A DNA stretch of 34,465 nucleotides. Source: Bacillota bacterium. GTDB lineage: Bacteria > Bacillota > SHA-98 > UBA4971. The DNA is taken from positions 1 through 34,465 of the forward strand of contig JACIXY010000029.1 in the NCBI GenBank assembly GCA_014360195.1, written 5' to 3'. The notes under the pieces were generated by a model. That model made no database searches. It saw nothing but the letters and a program-made list of their open reading frames with translations, and was not told the origin of the DNA. Shown here in pieces: positions 1-7,400 of the stretch (its first letter is position 1; each line of letters begins with the position of its first letter). A program made the position numbers and the translations under genes.

Positions 1-400
1 CACCAGTTTGCTCTGATGTGAGTGTGCGTCTCCTGTACATTCCGTGTCACACATGTCCTGGCCGGTGCTCTGAGTTACGTCCTTATAGTGTCTGATCAGG
101 TATTCCAGTCCGCGCACAATGTCCGACAGGCGTGCAACAGAACGCCAGTGACCCTTGGTCGGGAAGTTCAGAATCCACGGAAGCACCGGCCGGCGGAACA
201 GGTACGCCTCCCAAGAATGTGAAATCCCGCGCGGTCAAACCCCCTCCCCTCGAGTCGCCTAAAGGACGATGAGAGGTTCCCTATTGTGGATGGTAGCAGC
301 CACAGAGGGCATGTGAGCAATGGACGGGCGACGACCGGGACGGCGTCTGACCTGGTAGCATCCTTAGAGGCCTGATGTAACGCTACGAATACGAGCGGTA

Positions 401-449
401 AACGAGCGCGCTCGTTCGCAGCCTCTTCGCGAAACGAGCGCGCTCGTTT
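401..449. repeat. Two identical 16-bp perfect palindromes
   Basis: AACGAGCGCGCTCGTT occurs at 401-416 and again at 433-448; the second copy extends to 18 bp with flanking A and T. The centres are 32 bp apart, close to three helical turns, an arrangement typical of paired operator sites. No T-run follows, so a terminator is unlikely. No intact gene lies close by, so any regulated target is unknown. Confidence 0.75.
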
Positions 450-501
450 CTCGTTTGTTGCGTTGCTTTGCGTTGCTCTCGCGTAGCGCTGCGTTACGTT
501 T

Positions 502-538
502 CTCCCGCCTGTCGCGCGAATGCTCCCGCCTGTCGCGC
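502..538. repeat. 16-bp direct repeat, two copies
   Basis: CTCCCGCCTGTCGCGC occurs at 502-517 and again at 523-538, a 21-bp period. It follows short TTGCGTTGCT reiterations at about 457-478. It does not look coding. Confidence 0.7.
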
Positions 539-637
539 CGCTGCGTTCTCTGCCAACACGCAGCCCATATGTGGCACGGGTCGGCGGGGCCGGAGGGAGC
601 AAGCTCGTGAAGGCGTTACAGAGGGGCCTCGGCGCTC

Positions 638-840
638 GTTGAACTGTCAGACCTCGACTTTGCGAAAGCCCTGGGCATGGTGGACGCGAACGGGGAACCC
701 AGACACCTTACGGTTACAGGCCTTCTGCTGGCTGGCCGAGAGGAAGCTATCCAGAAACACCTTCCCAACAGCGAAATCGCCTTTCAGGTGCTGAGCGGCA
801 TAGACCTGGAGCTCAACGGGTTCTTTCGCCAGCCGCTCTG
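638..840 (+). pseudogene. Fragment of an AlbA_2/RecG-like putative transcriptional regulator
   Basis: Reading from 638, the frame gives LVELSDLDFAKALGMV followed by LTVTGLLLAGREEA and HLPNSEIAFQVLSG. This matches the region after the Schlafen/AlbA_2 DNA-binding domain in putative ATP-dependent regulators sometimes annotated RecG-like, which usually run to 400-500 residues. Neither the N-terminal AlbA_2 domain nor the C-terminal winged helix is present. The match stops at about 840, in GFFRQPL, where the sequence switches to the 3' end of a ROK gene in another frame. This is a gene fragment and not a functional CDS; the family assignment is from memory of the motif pattern. Confidence 0.6.
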
Positions 841-927
841 CAGGAGTTTTTCGGGCTCCCGATCTACGGGGAGGAAGACGGGCGGAAGTCCATGAACCTC
901 GCCAGCCTCGTGTGAAGGCGGCGCTTC
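838..927 (+). pseudogene. Orphan 3' end of a ROK-family gene
   Basis: The sequence encodes LQEFFGLPIYGEEDGRKS then MNLASLV and a stop, nearly the same as the C-terminus of the intact ROK gene at 7080-7158. Nucleotide similarity continues just past the stop, to about 927 versus 7170. It is fused directly behind the AlbA-type fragment, so a recombination event placed the ROK tail here. Confidence 0.8.
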
Positions 928-1067
928 ATCGTGGCGACAAATCTTGTCAGATATGCCGACACGCACTCTCCTGGTATAGATCTCGTAAACGGCGTGTCCA
1001 TGCTATTTGCAGCGTTAGCGTGTTTATGCACCGTTCAAGACCGGTACCACTAGGAACAGCGTAAACT

Positions 1068-1388
1068 CTATGTGTTAACCCACGCCTGTCCTATTGGCGT
1101 TAGCAGCTCCACGTCGAGGTGGCATCCGAGGGCGTTGGCGTGCGCGTGATCCATCCGATCGGCAGTCTTACGAGAAACCAGGAGATGTGCCTGTGCCTCC
1201 AGCCTACCCGACGCAACGTCAACGACTTTGTCAAGTCGAAACGAGGTTTCCACGTCGATTTCTTCGGGTTGGGTGCCTGGAGTGCATTCCGCGACAACCT
1301 TGAGCAACCGTATCTCGTCGAGCTCGACTGCCTTGACAACTCTGGAGTACTGTTCAACTTCGTTGGCATTCACTGGCGCATCAGACAT
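1068..1388 (-). CDS. Small protein resembling SecB-type chaperones
   Basis: This leftward gene encodes about 106 residues from the ATG at 1388; an in-frame ATG at 1406 would give 112. The pattern VELDEIRLLKVV, then EIDVETSFRLDKVV, then RLEAQAHLLVSRK resembles the alternating strands of SecB-like chaperones, which bind unfolded proteins and in Gram-positives often accompany toxin-antitoxin pairs. It is shorter than SecB (about 150 residues) and the similarity is weak, so treat the function as a guess. A GGGAG lies 11 nt before the 1388 start. It begins roughly 40 nt after the end of the upstream leftward gene, so the two probably form one operon. Confidence 0.45.
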   Translation of the reverse strand: MSDAPVNANEVEQYSRVVKAVELDEIRLLKVVAECTPGTQPEEIDVETSFRLDKVVDVASGRLEAQAHLLVSRKTADRMDHAHANALGCHLDVELLTPIGQAWVNT

Positions 1389-1430
1389 GAGAACAGATTC
1401 TCCCATCCCACTATCCCGGGGGAATTCATC

Positions 1431-2045
1431 TTATGCGGCCACAGGCGCTAGACTGATCCCATTTGCGTAGATCTCGCTTACACTGAATTCATTCGGGACT
1501 TCAAAAGACACGGTCATCCGTCTGCTGCATCCTAGGCTGATGGGATCCATAGAACGCAGGATGGACTGCGTCGACTCTATAGGGCTAGTTGTCGGAAGAC
1601 CGCGGCGAGCTAGAGCCTCCTCTGCAGAATACAGGGTCTGGCGTACCCACGTCATCACGCGTTGCCATATCTGTACCTTGCTGTCGCCGTGACGGTTTCC
1701 GTCGGCTTTGATCCGCTCTGACAGAGAAAGAAGGGCTTCCAGGACCTGCACAACGGAGTCCGCTTCACGTGACGTGATGATCCAGTCGTTCACACGCGAT
1801 CTGAGCTGGTCGATCTTGCGGCGTGCTTCGTTAGCTAGCCAGTCCTCCATCCACCCAGCGTCGGCATCAAGGTCCGGATCGTGCAGCTGCGTCACGAAGT
1901 CTAGATAGTCGGAGACCTCTTTGCTGATGGCCTTATAGAACTTCCGAAGAGCAGCGTCCACTGTTTCCCGACTTCTGGCCAAGTCGCTTTCCAGTGACCT
2001 ATTCTGGTCAGAGATAGGTGGGCCGGAAACGATGAACTTGAACAT
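1431..2045 (-). CDS. Hypothetical protein, first gene of a leftward pair
   Basis: The gene encodes 204 residues beginning MFKFIVSGPPISDQ. The start at 2045 is supported by GAGGGAG seven nucleotides upstream; the frame stays open further upstream but without a ribosome binding site. The middle of the protein is charged and probably alpha-helical (SDLARSRETVDAALRKFYKA, then NEARRKIDQLRSRVNDW). The C-terminal part has beta-like segments (MTVSFEVPNEFSVSEIY). No signal peptide or membrane segment is visible and I do not recognise the family. Its only neighbour on this strand is the SecB-like gene just downstream. Confidence 0.6.
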   Translation of the reverse strand: MFKFIVSGPPISDQNRSLESDLARSRETVDAALRKFYKAISKEVSDYLDFVTQLHDPDLDADAGWMEDWLANEARRKIDQLRSRVNDWIITSREADSVVQVLEALLSLSERIKADGNRHGDSKVQIWQRVMTWVRQTLYSAEEALARRGLPTTSPIESTQSILRSMDPISLGCSRRMTVSFEVPNEFSVSEIYANGISLAPVAA

Positions 2046-2340
2046 GTCGGTTCTCCCTCTCCACCGAAAACCTATGTGCCAGGACGCTATTCCTCGCCGT
2101 GCCTTCATGCACCGACACCTCATTGCATAGTATGCAGGTGTCAGTGTTACCATGAATTGGCGAGTCTATTATACATGCCATGTAACCTTTTACGCAACCT
2201 TCACCAAACAACTTTACTCACTTCGTTCTCTTCCGGAAGGAACAACCCGCCAGACATCGGTCTGCACGGCCTCAGCAGACTGCCTGTCTAAAGAAAACAC
2301 GCGAAGCAATTGGTACCAACGAAGCCAGGCGCTCGGCAGT
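2046..2340. other. Intergenic, no gene seen
   Basis: This stretch lies between the leftward gene pair and the helicase debris. It should hold the promoter for the leftward genes, but I could not identify a convincing -35/-10 pair. Short open frames here have no ribosome binding site or recognisable content. Confidence 0.5.
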
Positions 2341-2513
2341 CAATCCAGCGGCTCATCCTCCTCGCCCTCCTGGTCCTGGCTTGCCCTCGTGTAGCCGAAG
2401 CTGCCGAGCAACTCCTCTGCCTTGCCCTGGCTGACGAGGCCCCGTTCAAGACAGATCCTGACTTTCTCGGGGATATCCGATATCACCTCGTAGCTGCGAT
2501 CGCGCTCGTAGAG
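2341..2513 (-). pseudogene. C-terminal fragment of an unidentified protein
   Basis: On the minus strand a frame running from about 2513 down to a TGA near 2341 reads PLYERDRSYEVISDIPEKV, then CLERGLVSQGKAEELLGSFGY, then a glutamate-rich tail. It looks like a natural protein C-terminus, but there is no start codon. The frame ends exactly where a helicase fragment of opposite orientation begins (about 2516). I cannot name the family. Confidence 0.4.
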
Positions 2514-2515
2514 CG

Positions 2516-2729
2516 GACGCCGACATACTCGTCGCGACCTTCGAGCGCTTCTCGGCGCTCCTCACCTCGCCGGACCTGCGCCTCGGGCGCGTGGTCATCG
2601 ACGAGGTCCACCTCGTCGCCGACGAAAGCCGCGGCCCGACCCTCGAAACCCTGCTCGTCAGGCTCAAGACGCGGAAGCGGCCCACGTCCATCTGCGCCCT
2701 CTCGGCGGTGATCTCGAACCCGCAGGAAA
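2516..2729 (+). pseudogene. Fragment of a Ski2-like DEAD/DEAH helicase (motif II region)
   Basis: The frame reads DADILVATFERFSALLTS, then RVVIDEVHLVADESRGPTLE, then ALSAVISNP. DEVH is the Walker B/motif II of Ski2/Hel308-like superfamily 2 helicases, and ALSAVISN corresponds to motif III (SAT). Walker A and all of RecA domain 2 are missing; the complete family exceeds 600 residues. The frame runs without a stop into the DUF3467 gene, whose own start and ribosome binding site lie at 2756. A second fragment, carrying motifs V and VI of a similar helicase, lies at 9240-9470. Confidence 0.8.
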
Positions 2730-2755
2730 AATCCAAGGAAGGGGGAATCGTATCT

Positions 2756-3016
2756 ATGGGGGAACAGGCACCGAGGCTCTATGCGAATACGTTCTCTATT
2801 GAAGCGTCCCTTTTCGATTTCTGCTTTAAGTTTGGGTTGCACGACCAGGCCCAACACGAAAAGGGGGAACACGACGAGATAGCTTGTGTCTTTGTGAGTC
2901 CCTCACATGCGAAAGCTATAGCGCGGATCCTCAATAGCGCAATTGATGCTTACGAAGCGCAGTTCGGCAAGCTGGCTTCCGAACAGCATACCAAGCCAGC
3001 GGGCAGCGCACAATAG
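2756..3016 (+). CDS. DUF3467 family protein
   Basis: The gene encodes 86 residues starting MGEQAPRLYANTFSIE. The segments RLYANTFSIEASLFDFCFKF and VFVSPSHAKAIARILNSAID match DUF3467, a family of about 90-100-residue soluble proteins of unknown function found widely in bacteria. Length and motif order agree with a complete member. The ATG at 2756 has AAGGAAGGGGG upstream. Helicase debris reads in frame into it, but the domain begins only at this ATG, so the join is accidental. Confidence 0.75.
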   Translation: MGEQAPRLYANTFSIEASLFDFCFKFGLHDQAQHEKGEHDEIACVFVSPSHAKAIARILNSAIDAYEAQFGKLASEQHTKPAGSAQ

Positions 3017-3020
3017 ACGG

Positions 3021-3179
3021 ATGGTGAAGGCCATGGGGTCTTGTGTCTTCGCCACCACTGACCCGTTGGGGAGGCAGGTCGTGCTTACGGAAGACACCTT
3101 TAAGAAACACATAGCGGTTAACCATCCCGAGATGAGTTCCCGGACCCGTCATCAGGGTTGGTTGTATCGGGCTGGCTGA
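3021..3179 (+). pseudogene. Truncated toxin-like nuclease (PBECR-type family)
   Basis: The 52 codons begin MVKAMGSCVFATTDPLGRQ and continue VVLTEDTFKKHIAVNHPEM. This matches the N-terminus of a family of roughly 100-residue proteins (TTDxxGRxVxLTxxxWxHIxxxHPEM) predicted to have a BECR-type RNase fold and usually encoded directly before a DUF2283 gene. After HPEM the homology stops and the frame closes. The other frames downstream do not restore a convincing C-terminus, so the catalytic half appears lost. The DUF2283 gene follows 42 nt later. Confidence 0.5.
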
Positions 3180-3221
3180 TTCGCGGACTATCTGAGAGCG
3201 ACGCGTCTGGGGGTCTTCGAT

Positions 3222-3500
3222 ATGAGAAACCGCGTCGGAAATGAGATATCGTATGACTACGACAGGAGGTTTGACGTCCTGTACGTGTCTTTCGGGGCAC
3301 CCAGAGAATCGTACTGCGAGGAACCCGAAGAAGGCTTCTTAATCAGGCATAACCTCATTGATGGCTCCTTTGCAGGGGTCACCGTTATTGAGTTTATGCG
3401 GAGGTGTCAAGAGGGTACTCTACCCAAGATCCCCCTTCCAGTCGACATAGACTTTCGGGGAATTGCCAGAAGGCTCCGAGGAACCAGCGAGACGACATGA
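3222..3500 (+). CDS. DUF2283 domain protein, possible antitoxin
   Basis: The gene encodes 92 residues. SYDYDRRFDVLYVSFG, then EEPEEGFLIRHNLIDGSFAG, then VTVIEFMRR follow the DUF2283 pattern (xYDxexDvLYIxf...eexexGvxvxyd...vGixIlxf). These small beta-rich proteins are frequently paired with BECR-type toxins and are thought to act as antitoxins; that role is inferred. The likely toxin partner upstream is truncated, so this copy may be an orphan. The C-terminal 25 residues (IDFRGIARRLRG) extend a little beyond the domain. Confidence 0.75.
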   Translation: MRNRVGNEISYDYDRRFDVLYVSFGAPRESYCEEPEEGFLIRHNLIDGSFAGVTVIEFMRRCQEGTLPKIPLPVDIDFRGIARRLRGTSETT

Positions 3501-4100
3501 GAGGCGGCCCTCCAGTACCATCACCCCAAGACAGGAGGAATCTGTCCAATCGGCGCGAATGTCGTCGTAAGTAGACTACAAGCTAAGGACGTGCAATCGT
3601 GACGGGCCTCACCTCAAGGCAGGTGCAAAGAGGGCTAAGATTGAACTCTCTCAGCACATCCTCAACGGAAGCGGTCGGGTTTCTTTCGGGCCTCAGGACG
3701 CTCCGAAGGACACATGGTTCAACATCTGGCATATGAAACTCAGGAAAGGGAGAAGCGCCCCGACCCCTAGCCAACAGGCTGAGCTGTGACATCATCACAG
3801 GTTTCGGCGGTCGGTGGCGCTCTTTGTTCGATTCAACCGTAGCACATTTCCGTGGTTTTGTCAAATGCCATAAGGTTCACTTATCAACCGGAAAGCGGGC
3901 CGCATGCAGGGCCCGCCCAGTCGAGGCGCCCTGCGGGAGAAGTGGGAAGGTGGTTACCTGGACTGCCTATGCAGGGCGCGGAGCAAGGAGGCCCCGTAGA
4001 CTCTGCACTACCATAAAGCCATGCCCGACCGGGGAGTGATATGCTCGGAACACACTCAATCGCGACAGGCCCACTTTTCCGTAAGGTTTCTACCTACTTT
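3501..4100. other. Intergenic, no confident gene
   Basis: About 600 nt with no frame I can support. A minus-strand frame of 93 codons (3583-3864) and short plus-strand frames around 3610-3800 overlap, and none has a ribosome binding site or recognisable motif. The plus-strand stretch near 3620-3798 (ending SQQAEL) may be old coding remnant. Confidence 0.4.
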
Positions 4101-4103
4101 CGC

Positions 4104-4160
4104 TTGACAGGTACCCGTCAAGAACTCGCGCTTGACAACGGGCCGTCAATCTGGTTATCT
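4104..4160 (+). promoter_or_regulatory. Promoter overlapped by two TTGAC-N8-GTCAA inverted repeats
   Basis: TTGACA (4132-4137), a 17-bp spacer and TTATCT (4155-4160) make a good sigma-70/sigma-A promoter with a start near 4167. The -35 lies inside TTGAC-N8-GTCAA (4132-4149), and an identical half-site arrangement sits at 4104-4121, 28 bp upstream. The repeated dyad looks like an operator pair. The downstream genes are carbohydrate hydrolases and a ROK repressor, so carbohydrate-responsive control is a reasonable inference. Confidence 0.65.
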
Positions 4161-4232
4161 TAGTGTTGCGAATATACCTCCTGGCGTTCCGATATCCCAT
4201 ATGGGGGTGCCACGGGGATGCCAGGTGAAAAT

Positions 4233-4271
4233 GCGGGAGAGGCCGCCGACCGGCGGTCTTCTCCGCTTTTT
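4233..4271 (+). terminator. Intrinsic terminator or attenuator in the leader
   Basis: A long hairpin (4233-4248 with 4251-4266, one mismatch and several G-U pairs, perfect around GGCCGCC/GGCGGTC) is followed by TTTTT at 4267-4271. With the promoter at 4132-4160 it would yield a ~105-nt transcript, either a small RNA or an attenuated leader of the GH31-GH15-ROK genes. Confidence 0.65.
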
Positions 4272-4300
4272 GCTGTCAGTGGTCCCGGCGACACCGAGCC

Positions 4301-4777
4301 ATGACTTCTGGAGAGATCTGCTTCTGGACCGGCGCGGTCTACCGGGGAAGGGCCATCCTGTCATACGCGGCCGACCTTGACAGGATTCCCGTGTTCATTC
4401 GTGGCGGCTCTGTGATCCCGCTCAACCTGAGCGATAGGTTTGAGCTCGGCCATTCACACGGCAACAGGGTGGACGGGTACGAAAACCTGTGCTTCCTTGT
4501 GACAGGCCTTCCCAGCCCGGGCTATGAGTCCGGCGGGGGCGGCGGCGGGCGCTATGAATTCGAGGATGACCTCGGGAACAGGGTCCTCCTCACGGTCGAG
4601 GGCGGCAAGATCAATGCCTCGGCATCCGGTCCCGCCCGCGAGATCCACGTGATCGTGCCGCGCGCCGGCTTGATGGACGGCCCGGCGAGACCCGTCAGAA
4701 TCAACGGCATCAACGGGCGCGAGATGTACCTGCATTCGGTGCCGAGCGCCAGAACGAAACCCAGAACGAAACACTGA
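4301..4777 (+). pseudogene. 5'-truncated GH31 alpha-glucosidase/alpha-xylosidase
   Basis: The frame starts homology near 4310 with CFWTGAVYRGRAILS, then LDRIPVFIRGGSVIPLNLSD. This is the signature of the beta-domain that follows the catalytic barrel in GH31 enzymes, which hydrolyse alpha-linked glucosides or xylosides. Only about 155 C-terminal residues remain of a family that is usually 650-800; the barrel and both catalytic aspartates are absent. The ATG at 4301 lacks a ribosome binding site. The 3' end is intact and stops 15 nt before the GH15 gene, so the original operon order was GH31-GH15-ROK. A glycine run (GGGGGGRYEFEDD) is natural to this C-terminal domain. Confidence 0.8.
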
Positions 4778-4792
4778 CAGAGGAGAGTCTAC

Positions 4793-5902
4793 ATGGGTGA
4801 CCTTTTCAAGACAAGCGTAGAGCTGATTCTCGAGAACCAGTCTCCGGAAGGAGCCTACATCGCGTCGCCTTCGTTCCCGACATACCATTACTGCTGGCTG
4901 AGGGACGGTAGTTTCATAGCGTACGCGATGGACCTCGCGGGCGAGCACCGGTCCGCAAGACGGTTCTTCCATTGGGTTGACCGGGTGATAAGGAGGCATA
5001 GCCAGAAGGTCGAGATGGTCATTCGCAAGATACAGGCCGGCCAGGGGCTTGAGCAGAAAGACTTTCTGCACACCCGATATACCCTCGATGGGAACGAGGA
5101 AAACGAGAGCGATTGGGAGAATTTCCAACTCGACGGCTATGGAACATGGCTCTGGGCGCTCGCGACGCATATCGAGATGACCGGCCGGGCTGAAGTCCTC
5201 GCGGAATTCGGCGAGAGCATCCGCCAGACGGTGTGGTACATCGAAAACCTTTGGTACTATCCGAACTACGACGTCTGGGAGGAGAACGGGGACAAGGTCC
5301 ATACGTCCACCCTGGCCTGCCTCTACGGTGGGCTCAGCTCCATCGCCGAGCGCCTGGGAGACTGTTCAGTTGCGGCGCTCGCGAAGAGGATCCGGTCCTA
5401 CATCCTGACCAATTGCGTTGCGGACGGAACGTTCGTCAAGCATGTCGGGAGTAGAGACGTCGATAGCAGCCTCCTTTGGCTCGCGGTTCCTTTCCGCGTG
5501 GTAGACGCGAAAGACGAGACGATGCTCGGGACAGTGAAGCGAATCGAGAGTGAGCTCGCGCACGACGGAGGGCTCCATCGGTACGCGAGGGACACGTACT
5601 ATGGCGGCGGGGAATGGATTCTACTTACATGCTGGCTCGGGTGGTATTATGCCGAGTTAGGCGACGTCGCGGGAGCCCGGCGGCTGAAGAGATGGGTCGA
5701 GCAGACCGCGGACGCAGCAGGGCACCTGCCGGAGCAGGTCTGCACCCACGTAAACGACCCGTCGTTCTATCCCCGCTGGGTGGAAAGATGGGGCGAGGTG
5801 GCAAGGCCCCTCCTATGGTCCCACGCGATGTACATCGTGCTCGTAAACGCCCTGATGAAGGCGGGTGCCGGAGAGATGAAAGAGGCGGTGCGTCGGAGTT
5901 GA
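4793..5902 (+). CDS. GH15 glucoamylase-like glycoside hydrolase
   Basis: The gene encodes 369 residues. YHYCWLRDGSFIAYAMD (about residues 26-42), WENFQLDGYGTWLWAL and NYDVWEENG are hallmarks of the GH15 (alpha/alpha)6 barrel; the first Glu of WEE is the expected catalytic acid and the Glu in HLPEQV the expected base. GH15 enzymes release glucose from alpha-glucans or related oligosaccharides. This short form lacks the N-terminal beta-sandwich of classical bacterial glucoamylases. There is no signal peptide, so it probably acts in the cytoplasm on glycogen or imported oligosaccharides. GAGGAGAG lies ahead of the ATG, and the gene ends overlapping the start of the ROK gene. Confidence 0.88.
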   Translation: MGDLFKTSVELILENQSPEGAYIASPSFPTYHYCWLRDGSFIAYAMDLAGEHRSARRFFHWVDRVIRRHSQKVEMVIRKIQAGQGLEQKDFLHTRYTLDGNEENESDWENFQLDGYGTWLWALATHIEMTGRAEVLAEFGESIRQTVWYIENLWYYPNYDVWEENGDKVHTSTLACLYGGLSSIAERLGDCSVAALAKRIRSYILTNCVADGTFVKHVGSRDVDSSLLWLAVPFRVVDAKDETMLGTVKRIESELAHDGGLHRYARDTYYGGGEWILLTCWLGWYYAELGDVAGARRLKRWVEQTADAAGHLPEQVCTHVNDPSFYPRWVERWGEVARPLLWSHAMYIVLVNALMKAGAGEMKEAVRRS

Positions 5903-7158
5903 GGATTCGCAAAGGCAGCCGAAAACTGATCAAGGATCTCAACATCTCGCTAGTGATCGACGCCGTGCGCCAGCACGGCCCGATCTCCAGGGCTGACCTG
6001 GCCAGGGTCACCAACCTCGGGCGTTCCACTATCACCGGGATAGCCTCGGTGCTCCTGGAAGAGGGGTTTCTCGTGGAGCTCGGAAGCGGCGAGTCCAGGG
6101 TCGGGCGACGGCCCATCCTGCTCAAATTCAACGAGAAGGCCCGGCCCGTCATCGCCATCAAGCTCGCGCCAGGCAGGATCGTGGGAGCAGTCACCGACAT
6201 GGACGCGCATCTCTTGTGCCAGCAAGAGAGGCTGCTTAGTGACTCCGAGACCGCGGACGAGATCGTCGAGGCTCTGGTCCAGATGACACACGCGCTCCTG
6301 GCTGAGGCGGAGGTCGATATAGACGATATCCTGGGCATCGGCATGGTCCTTCCCGGCATCGTGGACCCCAAGACCGGTGTGTCGGTGTGGCCGTCCTTCT
6401 TCAACTGGATAAACGTCCCGATGAAACACATACTCGAGGACCGGCTGGGTGTTCAGGTCTTCATCGATAACGACGCAAACGCAGCGGCCCTGGCTGAGAA
6501 ATGGTACGGCGCGGGGCGGGACTACGCGGACCTCGTATGCGTAACCGTAGGGGCCGGTGTCGGCGCGGGCCTCATAGTGGGCGGGAGGCTGTACCGGGGC
6601 GGCGCAAGCGGGGCGGGGGAGATCGGTCACATGACCATCGACGAAGAGGGACCGCAGTGCATATGCGGAAACCGCGGCTGTCTCGAAGCGATGGTGTCGG
6701 ACAAGGCTTTGGTCCGACAGGCGGTCGAGAGGCTGGCGGAGAACCCCGGGTCCATGGTCCTGCAATTGGCCCAGGGTGATGAGTCCAAGATCACCCGCGA
6801 GATCATCGTCGAGGCGGCGAAAGCAGGGGACGAGATGGCACAAGCGCTGATCTGGCAAGCAGGCACGCACATCGGCACAGGCCTCGCCAACCTCGTGAAC
6901 ATTCTCAATCCCGAGGCCATCATTGTGGGAGGCGAGGCAGCGGCCCAGGCGGGGGACCTGCTCCTCGAGCCGATAAAGCGGACGGTGAAGAATCGAGCGT
7001 TTGCCGTGCTGTCTGAGAAGACGGAGATCCTTCGGGCGAAGTTGCCCGATGGGTGGCTCGTCGGGGCGGCCATACTCGTCCTGCAGGAGTTCTTCGGGCT
7101 CCCCATCTACAGGGAGGAAGACGGGCGCAAGTCGATAAACCTCGCCAGCCTCGTGTGA
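5899..7158 (+). CDS. ROK-family transcriptional regulator
   Basis: The gene encodes 419 residues. The N-terminal winged helix (about residues 10-65: LVIDAVRQHGPISRADLARV, then NLGRSTITGIASVLLEEGFL) is typical of ROK repressors that sense sugars. The ROK kinase-like domain follows, with IDNDANAAALAE, GVGAGLIVGGRLYRG and the zinc-binding GHMTIDEEG then CICGNRGCLE. The only credible start is TTG at 5899, which overlaps the GH15 stop (TTGA), so translation is coupled. It probably controls this glycoside hydrolase operon, perhaps through the paired dyads at 4104-4149. Its last 26 codons also occur as an orphan copy at 838-915. Confidence 0.88.
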   Translation: MRIRKGSRKLIKDLNISLVIDAVRQHGPISRADLARVTNLGRSTITGIASVLLEEGFLVELGSGESRVGRRPILLKFNEKARPVIAIKLAPGRIVGAVTDMDAHLLCQQERLLSDSETADEIVEALVQMTHALLAEAEVDIDDILGIGMVLPGIVDPKTGVSVWPSFFNWINVPMKHILEDRLGVQVFIDNDANAAALAEKWYGAGRDYADLVCVTVGAGVGAGLIVGGRLYRGGASGAGEIGHMTIDEEGPQCICGNRGCLEAMVSDKALVRQAVERLAENPGSMVLQLAQGDESKITREIIVEAAKAGDEMAQALIWQAGTHIGTGLANLVNILNPEAIIVGGEAAAQAGDLLLEPIKRTVKNRAFAVLSEKTEILRAKLPDGWLVGAAILVLQEFFGLPIYREEDGRKSINLASLV

Positions 7159-7202
7159 AGGCCGCACTTAGCCCACATTCACGCCCACTCTCGCAGCCGG
7201 GG

Positions 7203-7400
7203 TCAACCTCCTCGCCCGCCTCGTCATCCACGACCTCGACTCCGAAGACGGCGCGGCGATACCCGTGGAGGAGAACCCCGCGGAACTTGCGCGGTTCCAG
7301 GAGGACATGTGCCGCTGGGTCGACGGGATCCGGAACGGACACTTCTCCCCTCTGGGTGCGACGTCATGCTGGACATGTGACTACAGGGGCCTGTGCTGAC
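7203..7400 (+). pseudogene. C-terminal fragment of a Cas4/AddB-like nuclease, copy 1
   Basis: The frame reads LVIHDLDSEDGAAIPVEENP, then ELARFQEDMCRWVDGI, then CWTCDYRGLC and stop. The CxxCx5C end is the iron-sulphur motif seen at the C-terminus of Cas4/AddB/RecB-like PD-(D/E)XK nucleases. Nucleotides are nearly identical to 9780-9966 through most of the fragment and diverge in the last third. There is no start codon or catalytic core. It sits 45 nt after the ROK stop. Confidence 0.75.

Larger units (their letters stand above)
1..637. other. Region without a convincing gene
   Basis: No open reading frame here has both a plausible ribosome binding site and a recognisable protein. Frames exist on both strands but overlap each other and read as low-complexity Arg/Ala/Pro-rich sequence. 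What stands out is repeat structure: two identical palindromes at 401-416 and 433-448, and a 16-bp direct repeat at 502-517 and 523-538. The stretch ends where a broken AlbA-type regulator begins. Confidence 0.6.

Noticed and set aside
3583-3864. 93-codon minus-strand frame
   Set aside because: No ribosome binding site or recognisable sequence; competing plus-strand frames are equally weak.
4454-5302. 282-codon minus-strand frame over GH31/GH15
   Set aside because: Spans the boundary of two recognised plus-strand coding regions and has no family features.
5950-7167. 405-codon minus-strand frame opposite the ROK gene
   Set aside because: Antisense shadow; the plus strand encodes a clear ROK protein throughout.
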